DNA from: Microbacterium sp. cf332 | GTDB taxonomy: Bacteria; Actinomycetota; Actinomycetes; Actinomycetales; Microbacteriaceae | Assembly (NCBI RefSeq): GCF_900102175.1 | Contig: NZ_FNKN01000001.1 | Span: 1,054,001-1,118,000 of the forward strand | Direction of reading: 5' to 3' | DNA: 64,000 bases | Shown here: piece by piece, positions 8,564 to 17,536 of the stretch | Layout: every line of letters begins with the position of its first letter | How positions within the stretch are numbered: position 1 is the first letter of the stretch | Position numbers and translations under genes: made by a program | The notes under the pieces: generated by a model | What the model saw: the letters and a program-made list of their open reading frames with translations, nothing else | Told to the model about the DNA's origin: nothing | The model's database searches: none

Positions 8564-9043
8564 ATGACCTTCACGCATCTCGACGACGCCGGTCACGCCC
8601 GGATGGTCGACGTCACCGCGAAGCAGCCGACCGTCCGCTCGGCGACCGCGCGCGGCCTCGTCCGCTGCTCCCCGACGGTCGTCGCGGCGCTGCGCGACGG
8701 CGCCGTGCCGAAGGGCGATGTCCTCGCGGTATCGCGCATCGCCGGCATCCAGGCGGCCAAGCGCACGCCCGAGCTGCTCCCCCTCGCCCACGTCATCGGC
8801 GTGCACGGCGTCGTGGTCGACCTCGAGATCACCGACGCGGGCGTCGAAATCGAGGCCACCGCGCGCACGGCCGACCGCACCGGCGTCGAGATGGAGGCGC
8901 TGACCTCGGTCTCGGTCGCCGCTCTCGCCGTCGTCGACATGGTGAAGGGACTCGACAAGGCGACCTCGATCGAGAACGTCCGCATCACCGCGAAATCGGG
9001 AGGACGCAGCGGCGACTGGCGGCGTCCCGGAGAGGACCGCTGA
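8564..9043 (+). CDS. moaC: MoaC, cyclic pyranopterin monophosphate synthase
   Basis: A 159-residue enzyme for the second half-step of the first stage of molybdenum cofactor synthesis. It shows the family signature MVDVTAKQPTVRSATARG near the N-terminus, LLPLAHVIGVHG in the middle and VEMEALTSVSVAALAVVDMVK with the conserved acidic residue. The start is set by GGAGG eight bases upstream. Its stop overlaps the moaD start. The partner MoaA is not encoded in this window. Confidence 0.95.
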   Translation: MTFTHLDDAGHARMVDVTAKQPTVRSATARGLVRCSPTVVAALRDGAVPKGDVLAVSRIAGIQAAKRTPELLPLAHVIGVHGVVVDLEITDAGVEIEATARTADRTGVEMEALTSVSVAALAVVDMVKGLDKATSIENVRITAKSGGRSGDWRRPGEDR

Positions 9044-9276
9044 TGGCGCGCGTGCGCTTCTTCGCCGCCGCCGCCGAGCGCGCGGGAACGACCGAGCAGC
9101 ACCGGTCGGAATCGACCCTCGGTGAACTGCGCACGACCCTGGGGCGCGAGCATCCCGCTCTCGCCGCCATCCTGCCGCAATGCGCGGTGCTCGTCGACGG
9201 CGCCCGCGTCCCCGACGACGCGTCGATCGGCGCGGACGCGACCATCGACATCCTGCCCCCGTTCGCCGGGGGCTGA
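9043..9276 (+). CDS. moaD: MoaD-like small sulfur carrier subunit of molybdopterin synthase
   Basis: A 77-residue ubiquitin-fold protein ending in PPFAGG; the terminal Gly-Gly is the site of adenylation and thiocarboxylation. Its ATG overlaps the moaC stop (TGATG). It pairs with MoaE, encoded just downstream on the opposite strand, and is the expected substrate of the ThiF-rhodanese protein. The stop codon lies inside the loop of a strong hairpin. Confidence 0.9.
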   Translation: MARVRFFAAAAERAGTTEQHRSESTLGELRTTLGREHPALAAILPQCAVLVDGARVPDDASIGADATIDILPPFAGG

Positions 9277-9289
9277 GCCGGCGAACGGG
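9258..9289. terminator. Hairpin terminator between moaD and moaE
   Basis: A 12-bp perfect stem CCCGTTCGCCGG / CCGGCGAACGGG with an 8-base loop spans the moaD stop codon. It separates two convergent genes and can act in both directions. No long U tract follows, as usual in such GC-rich genomes. Confidence 0.7.
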
Positions 9290-9302
9290 CGGCGACGGCC
9301 GG

Positions 9303-9731
9303 TCAGCCGCCGATGCCCTTCCAGGCCGTCGTCCCGTCGGCCTCGATCTGCTGCTTCCAGATCGGCAGCTCGCGCTTGATCGCCTCGATCAGCTCGCGGC
9401 AGACCTCGAAGGCGTCCGCACGATGCGCGGTGCCGACAGCGATGACCACCGCGGCGTCGCCGACCGCGAGATCTCCGATGCGATGGCTCACCGCGACCTC
9501 GCCGGCACGATCCCCGAGCGCCGCCTCGGCGATGGCTCGCAGCGCGGCCTCGGCGCCGGGGTGGGCCTCGTAGTGCAGCGCGGTGACGGTGCCCGCGGCA
9601 TCCGGATCGTGATCGCGCACGGTGCCGACGAAACTGGTGACCGCGCCCACGGCCGGCGAGTCCACCGCACCGAGGTGGGCTGCCACATCCAGCGGCTCGA
9701 CGGTGATGCGCGCGATGCGGATCGCGCCCAT
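9303..9731 (-). CDS. moaE: MoaE, large catalytic subunit of molybdopterin synthase
   Basis: A 142-residue protein with the MoaE fold: VTSFVGTVRDHD, the HYEAHPGAEAALRAIAEAA helix, VSHRIGDLAVGDAAVVIAV and the C-terminal catalytic lysine region IKRELPIWKQQ. It converts cyclic pyranopterin monophosphate to molybdopterin with MoaD. Its start at 9731 shares one base with the mog stop, so mog and moaE form a coupled leftward pair opposing the moeA-moaC-moaD operon. Confidence 0.93.
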   Translation of the reverse strand: MGAIRIARITVEPLDVAAHLGAVDSPAVGAVTSFVGTVRDHDPDAAGTVTALHYEAHPGAEAALRAIAEAALGDRAGEVAVSHRIGDLAVGDAAVVIAVGTAHRADAFEVCRELIEAIKRELPIWKQQIEADGTTAWKGIGG

Positions 9732-10207
9732 CAGTGATCGTGCCCGTCGAGCTGCGCGACCACGTGCGACGCGACGCCGACGACGACGACGATCCCGGAT
9801 GCCACGGCCCGGGGCGAGCCCGGCAGGTTCACGATCAGCGCCTTCCCGGCGACCCCGGCGCGGCCGCGCGACAGCACCGCCGTGGGGGTCTCGGCAACTC
9901 CGCGGCGCCGGAGCTCCTCGGCAATCCCGGGCAGTTCGCGCTCGATCACCTCGGACGTGCCCTCGGGCGTCTCGTCGCGGGGGGACACGCCCGTGCCGCC
10001 CGTCGTCACGATCAGCCGCGCGCCGTCGGCCAGCGCCCGCCGCAGCGCCGCGGCCACGGATGCGGCGCCGTCCTCGACGACGGCGGGGTCCGAACATTCC
10101 CATCCGGCCTCGCGGAGCGCGATGACGGCCGCGGGCCCGGCGGCGTCCTCTCGCTCGCCGCGGGCGGATCGGTCGGACACGGTGATGACGACGGCGGAGC
10201 GGCTCAT
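9731..10207 (-). CDS. mog: MoaB/Mog-type molybdopterin adenylyltransferase
   Basis: A 158-residue MoCF-domain protein with the signature TTGGTGVSPRDETPE and the LIVNLPGSPRAVASG segment. It activates molybdopterin by adenylation before MoeA inserts metal. A GTG three codons upstream (10216) also opens the frame, but a TAGGGT box occupies 10215-10220, so the ATG at 10207, seven bases after that box, is the better start. MoaB and Mog cannot be told apart with certainty here. Confidence 0.88.
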   Translation of the reverse strand: MSRSAVVITVSDRSARGEREDAAGPAAVIALREAGWECSDPAVVEDGAASVAAALRRALADGARLIVTTGGTGVSPRDETPEGTSEVIERELPGIAEELRRRGVAETPTAVLSRGRAGVAGKALIVNLPGSPRAVASGIVVVVGVASHVVAQLDGHDH

Positions 10208-10214
10208 GTCACCC

Positions 10215-10220
10215 ACCCTA
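10215..10220 (-). promoter_or_regulatory. -10 box for mog-moaE (leaderless), overlapping the upstream stop
   Basis: TAGGGT on the minus strand lies 7 bases before the mog ATG at 10207 and overlaps the TAG stop (10218-10220) of the upstream SDR gene. It suggests that mog-moaE has its own leaderless transcript. Confidence 0.45.
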
Positions 10221-11834
10221 GGAGCGATCGGCCGGCGCCGCCGGGGGCTGGGCGGGCTCGTCGTCGTCGTCGGCGTGGGTGTTCTCGACGGCGATCCGGC
10301 CCTCCTCGACCGTGCCCTCGGCCATCTCCGAGATGCGTGTCGCCATCGCGGTGAAGATCAGCCCGTGGAACGGCAGCACCCCGAGCCAGTACAGACGCCC
10401 GGCCAGGCCCCGCGGGAAGAAGATCGCGCGCTGCTCGTATCGGGCGCCGCCGTCGCGCGGCGCGGACTTCAGCTCGAGCCATGCCTCGCCGGGCACCCGC
10501 ATCTCCGCGCGCAGGCGCAGCAGTCGACCTTCCTCGACAGCCTCGACGCGCCAGAAGTCGATCGCGTCGCCGACGCGCACCTTGCCCCGGCTGCGGCGGC
10601 CGCGTGCGAGACCGATGCCGCCGACGAGGCGGTCCATCCAGCCGCGGATCTGCCACAGCGCCCGGGCCGAGTACCAGCCGTTCGTGCCGCCGATGCCGGC
10701 GATGACCTCCCACAGCCGCTCGGGCGAGGCGGTCGTGTCGGACGACCGCTCGTCGGTGAACACGGTGCGTCCGGCCCACTCCGGGTCGCTCGGCAGCGGA
10801 TCGCTCGGCGCGCCGAGCACGTCGGCGTCCTGCCAGCTCGTCTCGACCTCGTCGGCGTCGACGCGGCCGAGGGCCAACCGGACCGACCGCCGGTAGGGCG
10901 TCAGCCCGCCGTCCGGCTGCGGGATGATCCCGTCGATGTCGTGGTCGTCCATCACGCACTCGTTCTGGAGCGAGGCGATGAGCGGTCGGGCTATCGACCG
11001 CGGAACCGGCGTCACGAGATTCACCCAGTGCGACGCGAGACCCGGCGTCAGCACGGGGAGCGCGGCGATGGCCCGTTGCCGCAGCCCCGCCTCGAGCGCG
11101 TATCCGTTCATCATCTGTCCGTAGCGCAGCACGTCGGGCCCGCCGATGTCGACCGCTCGATTCAGGTCGGGCGCGACGCGGGCTGCCCCCAGCAGGTAAT
11201 GGAGGACGTCGCGCACCGCGATCGGCTGGATGCGGTTGCGCACCCATTTCGGAGCGGGCATGTACGGCAGCACATCGGTGAGGTGTCGCACCATCTCGAA
11301 CGACGCCGACCCCGATCCGATGACGACGCCGGCCTGGAGCACGAGGGTGGGCACGCCCGAGTCCAGCAGGATCTCGCCGACCTGGACGCGCGAGCGCAGG
11401 TGCGGCGACAGCTCCGCGTCGGAGGGGTGCAGACCTCCGAGGTAGACGATGCGCGACACGGACGCGTCGGCGGCAGCTGCGGCGACGGTCCGGGCGGCGC
11501 GCTCGTCGGCCTCCTCGAAGCCGGCACCGGCTCCCATCGAGTGGATGAGGTAGTAGACCACATCGACGTCGGCGACCGCCTCCCCGACGGCGTCGGCGTC
11601 GTCCGCCGAGCCGCCGACGATCTCGACCTCGCTCCCCCAGGGGAAGCTCGCGACGCGCTCGGGAGTGCGGGCCAGCACGCGCACGCGGTATCCGGCGGCG
11701 ACGAGACGGGGAACGAGGCGTCCGCCGATGTAGCCCGTCGCTCCGAGCACGAGTGCGCGGGGAGCCGACCCGTCGGGTCGGGGCTGCGCCTGCAGCTCGG
11801 GCTCGTGTCCGGTGGGTGCGGTCAGCTCGGTCAT
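10218..11834 (-). CDS. SDR-type NAD(P)-binding protein fused to DUF2867
   Basis: A 538-residue protein. Residues about 25-330 form an atypical SDR / NAD(P)H-binding Rossmann domain with VLGATGYIGGRLVPRL and the segment VVYYLIHSMGAGAGF. Residues about 345-515 match the DUF2867 / START-like extension (TDERSSDTTASPERLW to FPRGLAGRLYWLG). Proteins of this build are common in Actinobacteria and are of unknown function; a redox or lipid-related role would be a guess. A TAGCGT box (11841-11846) six bases before the ATG suggests leaderless transcription. The C-terminus is acidic and proline-rich. Confidence 0.8.
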   Translation of the reverse strand: MTELTAPTGHEPELQAQPRPDGSAPRALVLGATGYIGGRLVPRLVAAGYRVRVLARTPERVASFPWGSEVEIVGGSADDADAVGEAVADVDVVYYLIHSMGAGAGFEEADERAARTVAAAAADASVSRIVYLGGLHPSDAELSPHLRSRVQVGEILLDSGVPTLVLQAGVVIGSGSASFEMVRHLTDVLPYMPAPKWVRNRIQPIAVRDVLHYLLGAARVAPDLNRAVDIGGPDVLRYGQMMNGYALEAGLRQRAIAALPVLTPGLASHWVNLVTPVPRSIARPLIASLQNECVMDDHDIDGIIPQPDGGLTPYRRSVRLALGRVDADEVETSWQDADVLGAPSDPLPSDPEWAGRTVFTDERSSDTTASPERLWEVIAGIGGTNGWYSARALWQIRGWMDRLVGGIGLARGRRSRGKVRVGDAIDFWRVEAVEEGRLLRLRAEMRVPGEAWLELKSAPRDGGARYEQRAIFFPRGLAGRLYWLGVLPFHGLIFTAMATRISEMAEGTVEEGRIAVENTHADDDDEPAQPPAAPADRS

Positions 11835-11840
11835 GCTCAG

Positions 11841-11846
11841 ACGCTA
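11841..11846 (-). promoter_or_regulatory. -10 box for the SDR-DUF2867 gene (leaderless)
   Basis: TAGCGT on the minus strand is exactly 6 bases before the ATG at 11834, with no Shine-Dalgarno sequence. Confidence 0.5.
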
Positions 11847-11923
11847 GGCGGACGAGCGCTCGACCGACACGACTTGACAACGTCGCGCCCGGGTCGCATC
11901 GCGTGCGTCCCGCGGCCCGTCGG

Positions 11924-13885
11924 TCAGCGACGCCCCGTGCCGAAGATCCCGCGGATGACGCCGGTCAGCATCTCCTGCGCGGCTTTCGAGCCCAGGATCT
12001 GCTCGGTCGGCGTCTTGCGTCGCGACCGCGAGTTCGGGGTCATGCTCCGCAGCATCCGGTCGTACTCGCGCCGCTCCTTCGCCTCGTCGGCGGCGGCCTG
12101 CTTGCGGATCGCGGCGAGCTGTTTCTCGTAGGCGGCATCGGCCTTCGCCCGGAGCTTCGCGGCGTCCTGCTCGGCCTTGCGCTGGGCCGCCTCGGCCTCG
12201 GCGGCGTCGAGAGCGGCGCGAGCGGCGTTCATCCGCGCGGTGAGGATCTCGCGCGCCGACTCGCGGTCGACCGCTTCGGCGTAGCGCGGGCGAAGTGCGG
12301 ACGCCGCGATCGTCGCCTCGATGCGCTCCGTCGGCGCGGGCGCCATCGATGCCTGCGGTGCTCGCAGACGCGTCCACGCCACCGGGGTCGGGGCGCCGCG
12401 CTCGTTCATGACGGTGACGATGGCCTCACCCGTACCCAGCTCCTGCAGCACGCGCTCCAGGTCGTATCCCGACGTGGGATAGGTGCCCACGCTCGCGCGC
12501 AGCGCCTTCGCATCGTCGGGCGTGAAGGCGCGCAGCGCGTGCTGCACCCGCGATCCCAGCTGCGCGAGCACGTCGCCGGGGACGTCCTTCGGCGTCTGTG
12601 TGACGAAGAAGACGCCCACCCCCTTGGATCGGATGAGACGCACCGTCTGCACGACGGCCGCGAGGAAGTCCTTCGACGCGTCGCGGAACAGCAAGTGCGC
12701 CTCGTCGAAGAAGAACACCAGCTTGGGCTTGTCGACGTCGCCCACCTCGGGGAGCATCTCGAACAGCTCGGCGAGCAGGTACATGAGGAACGTGGAGTAC
12801 AGCACCGGCTGATCGGCCACCCCCGGCAGCTCGAGCAGGTTGACGACACCGTCGCCGCTCTCCGTGGTGCGCAGGAGGTCGCTGACGTCGAACTCCGGCT
12901 CGCCGAAGAAGGCGTCCGCGCCCGCATCGGCGAATGTGATCAGCTCGCGCAGGATGACACCCGCCGTCGCCTTGGACAGCCCGCCGAGCTCGGCGAGCTC
13001 CGCCTTGCCGTCGTCGCTCGTGAGGTACGTCAGCACAGCCCGGAGGTCGGCGAGGTCGACGAGCGCGAGCCCGTTGCTGTCGGCGTAGTGGAAGACCAGG
13101 CCGAGGCTCGACTCCTGCGTGTCGTTCAGACCGAGCACCCGGCTGAGCAGGAGGGGTCCGAAGCCGGAGACGGTCGCGCGGATGGGCACGCCCGAGCCTC
13201 GCCCGCCGAGCGCGAGGAACTCCGTCGCGAACGAGCGTGGGGTCCAGTCCTGACCGATGGCGCGGGTCCGCGACAGCAGCTTCTCGCCGCCCTCGCCCTC
13301 GACCGCCAGGCCGGAGAGATCGCCCTTGACGTCGGCGGCGAAGACGGGCACGCCGTTCGCAGCGAGCTGCTCGACGAGCCCCTGCAGCGTGCGCGTCTTG
13401 CCGGTGCCCGTCGCGCCCGCGACGAGCCCGTGCCGGTTCGTCATCGCGAGCGGGATGCGAACGGGGACGCCCGCGACGGGCTCACCGTTGAGGAGCGCGC
13501 CGAGTTCGAGTGCTGGACCCGCGAACGCGTATCCCGCCCGGACGGTCTCGATCTCGCTCGCGTCGAGGGGTCCTGCCGGTGCGACGTGCTCCCCCGCTGC
13601 CGGCTGCGGTGACGCCGCGTCCGGCGCATCCCATGCGGAGGGTTCGTCCGGAGCCGCGGATACCGCGCCACCAGCCGTGTCGGCGGACGGGGCGGGTACG
13701 TCGCCGTCCCCGGCCTCGGCCGAGCTCCGCGCGGCGGCGGCCTCGGCCGCAGCGAGTGCCGCACGTGCGCGCGCGGCGACGAGCGCGGCCTCCGCCGCCT
13801 CCGCTTCAGCTCTCAGCCGAGCGAGCTCGGCCGCGGCGACCCCGCTGTCGGAGGGGACGGCGGGCTCGTTCGGCGTGGCGCTCAT
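11924..13885 (-). CDS. HerA-like P-loop ATPase (DUF853 family)
   Basis: A 653-residue protein. Residues 1-150 are Ala/Glu-rich with a probable coiled coil and a low-complexity linker. The ATPase core has Walker A GATGTGKTRTLQG, Walker B KLVFFFDEAHLLF and downstream FFVTQTPKDVPGDVLAQLG. A second charged coiled coil covers about residues 540-610. Members are widespread HerA-like translocases; no NurA-type nuclease partner is nearby, so a DNA-end resection role is not supported here. The start at 13885 follows a TAGGCT box by 7 bases. Confidence 0.85.
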   Translation of the reverse strand: MSATPNEPAVPSDSGVAAAELARLRAEAEAAEAALVAARARAALAAAEAAAARSSAEAGDGDVPAPSADTAGGAVSAAPDEPSAWDAPDAASPQPAAGEHVAPAGPLDASEIETVRAGYAFAGPALELGALLNGEPVAGVPVRIPLAMTNRHGLVAGATGTGKTRTLQGLVEQLAANGVPVFAADVKGDLSGLAVEGEGGEKLLSRTRAIGQDWTPRSFATEFLALGGRGSGVPIRATVSGFGPLLLSRVLGLNDTQESSLGLVFHYADSNGLALVDLADLRAVLTYLTSDDGKAELAELGGLSKATAGVILRELITFADAGADAFFGEPEFDVSDLLRTTESGDGVVNLLELPGVADQPVLYSTFLMYLLAELFEMLPEVGDVDKPKLVFFFDEAHLLFRDASKDFLAAVVQTVRLIRSKGVGVFFVTQTPKDVPGDVLAQLGSRVQHALRAFTPDDAKALRASVGTYPTSGYDLERVLQELGTGEAIVTVMNERGAPTPVAWTRLRAPQASMAPAPTERIEATIAASALRPRYAEAVDRESAREILTARMNAARAALDAAEAEAAQRKAEQDAAKLRAKADAAYEKQLAAIRKQAAADEAKERREYDRMLRSMTPNSRSRRKTPTEQILGSKAAQEMLTGVIRGIFGTGRR

Positions 13886-13892
13886 GGCGGTG

Positions 13893-13898
13893 AGCCTA
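13893..13898 (-). promoter_or_regulatory. -10 box for the HerA-like gene (leaderless)
   Basis: TAGGCT on the minus strand lies 7 bases before the ATG at 13885. It overlaps the last codons of the PAP2 gene, so the two genes may be transcribed separately. Confidence 0.4.
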
Positions 13899-14555
13899 AC
13901 TGCGGCGCAGCGCCACCGCACGCCGTTCCTGCTCGAGCTGCGCCGTGAACATCGCGGCGACCAGGAGCCCGACGCCGGCGCCCAGCAGCGTGCCGCCGAC
14001 GGTGTCGGACAGCCAGTGCGCGTGCACGACCGTGCGGCTGAAGGCCATGAGCAGGGTCCAGACGACGCCGACGAGGGCGACCCAGACGCGTGGGAAGAGG
14101 ATGACGGCGACGACGGCGATCGTCGCGGCGTTCGCCGTATGACCGGACGGATACGACCCCGCATCCGTCGTGACGAGGATGTCCTCGGGGCGGGCCCGGT
14201 CGACCAGGTTCTTGATCAGCTGCACGACGAGGGCGCTCAGCGCAGAGGCCACGAGGAAGTACCCCGCCGCCCATGGCCGCCGCAGCAGCACGAGCGCCAC
14301 CGCCATCGCGATGGGTATCGCGAAGACGCCGACCCACGTGCCGCCGACGCGGTTCATGACGAGCCCGAACACGAGCCCCACGGGCCCGGGATCGGCCGGC
14401 AGCGTCTCATTCCACCAGCGATCGATGTCGAACGGCTGGCCGAGCTGCGAGAACAACCACCAACCGAGCAGCGCACCGGCCACCACGAGCACGGCGCCGA
14501 TGACGGCGCGGCGGGGCCAGAGTCGGCGAGGGTCTGCGATCGGCTCGACGTTCAT
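13896..14555 (-). CDS. PAP2-family membrane phosphatase
   Basis: A 219-residue membrane protein with about five or six helices. The three phosphatase motifs are present: KNLVDRARP, PSGHTAN and SRTVVHAHWLSD, the last containing the catalytic histidine. Such enzymes hydrolyse phosphatidic acid, undecaprenyl pyrophosphate or similar lipid phosphates on the outer face of the membrane. The exact substrate is not readable. A CAGAAT box lies 6 bases before the ATG. Confidence 0.85.
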   Translation of the reverse strand: MNVEPIADPRRLWPRRAVIGAVLVVAGALLGWWLFSQLGQPFDIDRWWNETLPADPGPVGLVFGLVMNRVGGTWVGVFAIPIAMAVALVLLRRPWAAGYFLVASALSALVVQLIKNLVDRARPEDILVTTDAGSYPSGHTANAATIAVVAVILFPRVWVALVGVVWTLLMAFSRTVVHAHWLSDTVGGTLLGAGVGLLVAAMFTAQLEQERRAVALRRS

Positions 14556-14613
14556 CGCTCCATTCTGACGACACCCGCCGATCCGGCCGCGGCCCTTGCG
14601 TCGGCCGCGGTGA

Positions 14614-15924
14614 TCAGGGTGAGAGCTGGGGCACGCTGCGCGGACGCACGACGAGCCAGAGCGACAGCAGCGCGATCACCGCGCACCCGGCCATGACCGA
14701 GGCCATCGTCGTGGCGGTGATGCCCGAGCCGCCCGAGATCCACGCGGCGAGCGGCGAGATGAATCCCGCGACGCCGAAGTTGACCGCGCCCAGGAGCGAG
14801 GCAGCCGTGCCCGCGGCCCGACCGTGCCGGTCGAGCGCGAGCACCTGCACGCAGGGGAAGGTGAATCCGCACGCCGTGATGAAGAAGAACAACGGGACGA
14901 CGGTCCCCCACAGCCCGAGCCCGAGCTGATCGGTCACGATGATCGCGGCGCCTGCCACGACGAGCACCGCGGTCGAGACCGCCATCACCCACTGCGGGCC
15001 GAAGCGCGCCGCGAGCCGCGAGGCCGTCTGCACGCCCAGCACGACGCCGAGCGAGTTGATGGCGAAGAGCACGCCGTACTGCTGCGGGTCGAAGCCGTAG
15101 GTCTGCTGGAAGAGGAACGACGACGACGACAAGTACGAGAACAGGCCGCTGAAGGTCATGCCGCCGATGATGAGCACCCCGATGAAGATGCGGTCGCTCA
15201 ACACGCTGCGGTATCGCTGCCAGACCGTCGCCGACCCGTTGTCGCGGCGCCGCGCCCGGGGCAGGGTCTCGGGCACGAGGAAGAGCGAGGCGATGAGCAT
15301 CACGGCGCCGTACGCGGCGAGGACAACGAAGATCCCGCGCCAGGGCATCACGGTGAGAAGGCCCGAGCCGATGAGCGGCGCGGCGACGGGCGCGACCCCC
15401 GAGACCAGCGCGAGCCTGCTGAGCATCACGACGAGGCGACGGCCGCCGAACAGGTCGCGGACGATGGCCATGGCCACAACACCGCCCGCGGCGGCGCCGA
15501 TGCCCATGAACACACGGGCGGCGCTGAGCAGCTCCAGCGTCGGCGCGATCGCGGCCGCCGTGCTCGAGAGCACGTGCAGCGCCGTGACGCACAGGAGCGG
15601 GATGCGGCGGCCCAGCTTGTCGCTGAGCGGGCCGACGACGAGCTGTCCCAGTGCGAAGCCGACCATCGTGCCGGTGAGGGTGAGCTGGATCGCGGCGGCC
15701 GTCGTCTGGAAGTCGGCCTCGAGCGCGGGGAACGCCGGCAGGTACAGGTCGATCGTGAACGGGCCGAGCGCGGTGAGCGCGCCGAGCAGGATGATGTAGA
15801 CGACGCGGCGCGCGGTGGGGATCGCGTCGCCCGGGTGGAGCATGATCGGCGCGGTCGCGGGGTTCGACCCGAGTGTGCGGATGGCGCCGGTGGCGGAGGA
15901 GGGATCGGATGAGGTTTCGGGCAC
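14614..15924 (-). CDS. Bcr/CflA-type MFS drug exporter
   Basis: A 12-helix major facilitator with the Bcr/CflA hallmark PFTIDLYLPAFPALEADF after helix 1 and the MFS loop GPLSDKLGRRIPLL between helices 2 and 3. The GTG at 15924 (436 residues) has GAAGAAGA just upstream; an ATG at 15990 would add 22 residues without a better ribosome site, so the start is uncertain. Substrates of the family include bicyclomycin, chloramphenicol and cysteine; none can be chosen here. It is divergent from the DUF3105 gene. Confidence 0.82.
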   Translation of the reverse strand: MPETSSDPSSATGAIRTLGSNPATAPIMLHPGDAIPTARRVVYIILLGALTALGPFTIDLYLPAFPALEADFQTTAAAIQLTLTGTMVGFALGQLVVGPLSDKLGRRIPLLCVTALHVLSSTAAAIAPTLELLSAARVFMGIGAAAGGVVAMAIVRDLFGGRRLVVMLSRLALVSGVAPVAAPLIGSGLLTVMPWRGIFVVLAAYGAVMLIASLFLVPETLPRARRRDNGSATVWQRYRSVLSDRIFIGVLIIGGMTFSGLFSYLSSSSFLFQQTYGFDPQQYGVLFAINSLGVVLGVQTASRLAARFGPQWVMAVSTAVLVVAGAAIIVTDQLGLGLWGTVVPLFFFITACGFTFPCVQVLALDRHGRAAGTAASLLGAVNFGVAGFISPLAAWISGGSGITATTMASVMAGCAVIALLSLWLVVRPRSVPQLSP

Positions 15925-16100
15925 GTCTTCTTCGTTTCGTGGCAGCAAGCGTGATGAGCGACCTGCAATCGTAACCCGCGACGGGTTCATCGATGTACCC
16001 GCTTCCCAGCCGTTTCACCATTCACACGAATAGGCTGGCTCTGCGCCGAAAGCGACGCGCGTCCCCACGCACCCCTTGCCCCCGAACCGAGGTCACAGCA

Positions 16101-16805
16101 ATGACTCCGTCCGCCGACAAGCGAACGAGCGGCAATCCCGCCGCCCAGGCCAACATCAACCTCACCGTCAAGCAGCAGCGCGAGCAGCAGAAGCAGGCCA
16201 AACTGGCCGAGTACCAGAAGCAGCTCGCCAAGCGCCGTCGCAGCAAGCTGGTGTGGTGGGTCGTCGGATCGACCGCCGCGATCGCCGTCATCGCCCTCAT
16301 CGCGGCATCCGTCGTCTTCGCTCCGCGACCGACGACCTACGAGGCCGGCAACAGCACGGGACGCGACATCGCGGGGGTCGAGACCTTCGAGAACATCACC
16401 ACCCACGTCGAGGGCACCGTGGAGTACCCGCAGACGCCGCCCGCCGGCGGCGAGCACAACCCCTACTGGCTCAACTGCGGCATCTACACCGAGCCCCAGG
16501 CCAACGAGAACGCCGTGCACTCGATGGAGCACGGCGCCGTCTGGATGACGTACGACCCTGCGCGCGTGTCCGACGCCGACATCGAGACGCTCAAGGGCTA
16601 CATGCCGAGCACCTACGCGATCCTCTCGCCATACCCCGACATGGACACCCCGATCGCGGTCAGCGCGTGGAACGCGCAGCTGAAGGTCGACTCGGCCGAC
16701 GACGAGCGGATCGGCGAGTTCTTCACCGAGTACTGGCGCAGCCAGAACGTCCCCGAGCCCAACGCGATCTGCTCGGGCGCCATCGACGGGCCCGGCAAGG
16801 CGTGA
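16101..16805 (+). CDS. DUF3105 membrane-anchored protein
   Basis: A 234-residue protein with a lysine/glutamine-rich cytoplasmic N-terminus, one membrane helix at about residues 52-75 and an exported DUF3105 domain. Conserved features are NPYWLNCGIYTEP, with its cysteine, and HSMEHGAVWMTYDP. Function is unknown. It overlaps the DUF305 gene as GTGA; this pairing of DUF3105 and DUF305 recurs in Actinobacteria and is often seen near metal-handling genes, but no such gene is adjacent here. Confidence 0.82.
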   Translation: MTPSADKRTSGNPAAQANINLTVKQQREQQKQAKLAEYQKQLAKRRRSKLVWWVVGSTAAIAVIALIAASVVFAPRPTTYEAGNSTGRDIAGVETFENITTHVEGTVEYPQTPPAGGEHNPYWLNCGIYTEPQANENAVHSMEHGAVWMTYDPARVSDADIETLKGYMPSTYAILSPYPDMDTPIAVSAWNAQLKVDSADDERIGEFFTEYWRSQNVPEPNAICSGAIDGPGKA

Positions 16806-17497
16806 CCGACGAGGTCGCGGCGGGGACGGAGGCGCACGGCGCCGTCCCGCCGCAGTCCGGCCTGCGATGGTGGGCCGTGGTGCTCATCGTCCTGACGGTC
16901 GCCGGGGCGGCATTCGCGATCGGCCGCTTCTCGGCGTTCGGCACCTCGCCGGCCACGCCCGGCAACGCCTCACCCGAGGCCGGCTTCGCGCGTGACATGC
17001 AGGTGCATCACACCCAGGCCGTCGAGATGGCGATGACGATCTATCGCAAGACCGACGATGAGGGCATCCGCACGCTCTCGTTCGACATCGCGACGGCGCA
17101 GGCGGGACAGCGAGGCGAGTTCTACGACTGGCTCGTGAAGTGGAACCTGCCGCAGGCGTCGTCCGCTCCCCTGATGCAGTGGATGGTCGGCCACCCGGCG
17201 CACGATCACGGAACCGCCGGCGAACCGCAGACCGACGAGGAGCTCCGCGTCGAGATGGGGATGGCCACGCCCGCCCAGCTCGCGCAGCTCGACGCCGAGA
17301 CCGGCACGGCGGCCGACTGCACGTTCCTCGACCTGATGATCCGACACCACCAGGGCGCCATCCCGATGGCGCAGGCGCTCGTGGACCTCGGCAGCGATCC
17401 GCGCGCCGTGCAGGTCGCCGGCGGGATCATCGAGACGCAGAGCGCCGAGATCGACCTCATGCAGTCCCTCCAGCAGCGACTGGGGTGCGGAGGCTGA
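16802..17497 (+). CDS. DUF305 exported protein
   Basis: A 231-residue protein with one N-terminal membrane anchor (WWAVVLIVLTVAGAAFAIG) and a DUF305 ferritin-like helical domain. Two paired-histidine motifs, MQVHHTQAVEMA and MIRHHQGAIPMA, together with methionines suggest a copper or other metal site; that is inferred from the family. The GTG start at 16802 overlaps the preceding stop. A strong hairpin covers its stop codon. Confidence 0.85.
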   Translation: MTDEVAAGTEAHGAVPPQSGLRWWAVVLIVLTVAGAAFAIGRFSAFGTSPATPGNASPEAGFARDMQVHHTQAVEMAMTIYRKTDDEGIRTLSFDIATAQAGQRGEFYDWLVKWNLPQASSAPLMQWMVGHPAHDHGTAGEPQTDEELRVEMGMATPAQLAQLDAETGTAADCTFLDLMIRHHQGAIPMAQALVDLGSDPRAVQVAGGIIETQSAEIDLMQSLQQRLGCGG

Positions 17498-17514
17498 CAG
17501 CCCCCGCACCCCAG
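17480..17514. terminator. Bidirectional hairpin terminator
   Basis: CTGGGGTGCGG pairs with CCGCACCCCAG, and the interior GGCT-gac-AGCC continues the stem after one mismatch, giving about 15 base pairs. It spans the DUF305 stop and lies between convergent operons. Confidence 0.75.
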
Positions 17515-17536
17515 CGGCATCCCGTGCGGATAGGGC

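Noticed and set aside
11924..13885. HerA-NurA DNA-end processing or defence system
   Set aside because: The ATPase is HerA-like, but no NurA nuclease, SIR2 or other effector gene is adjacent.
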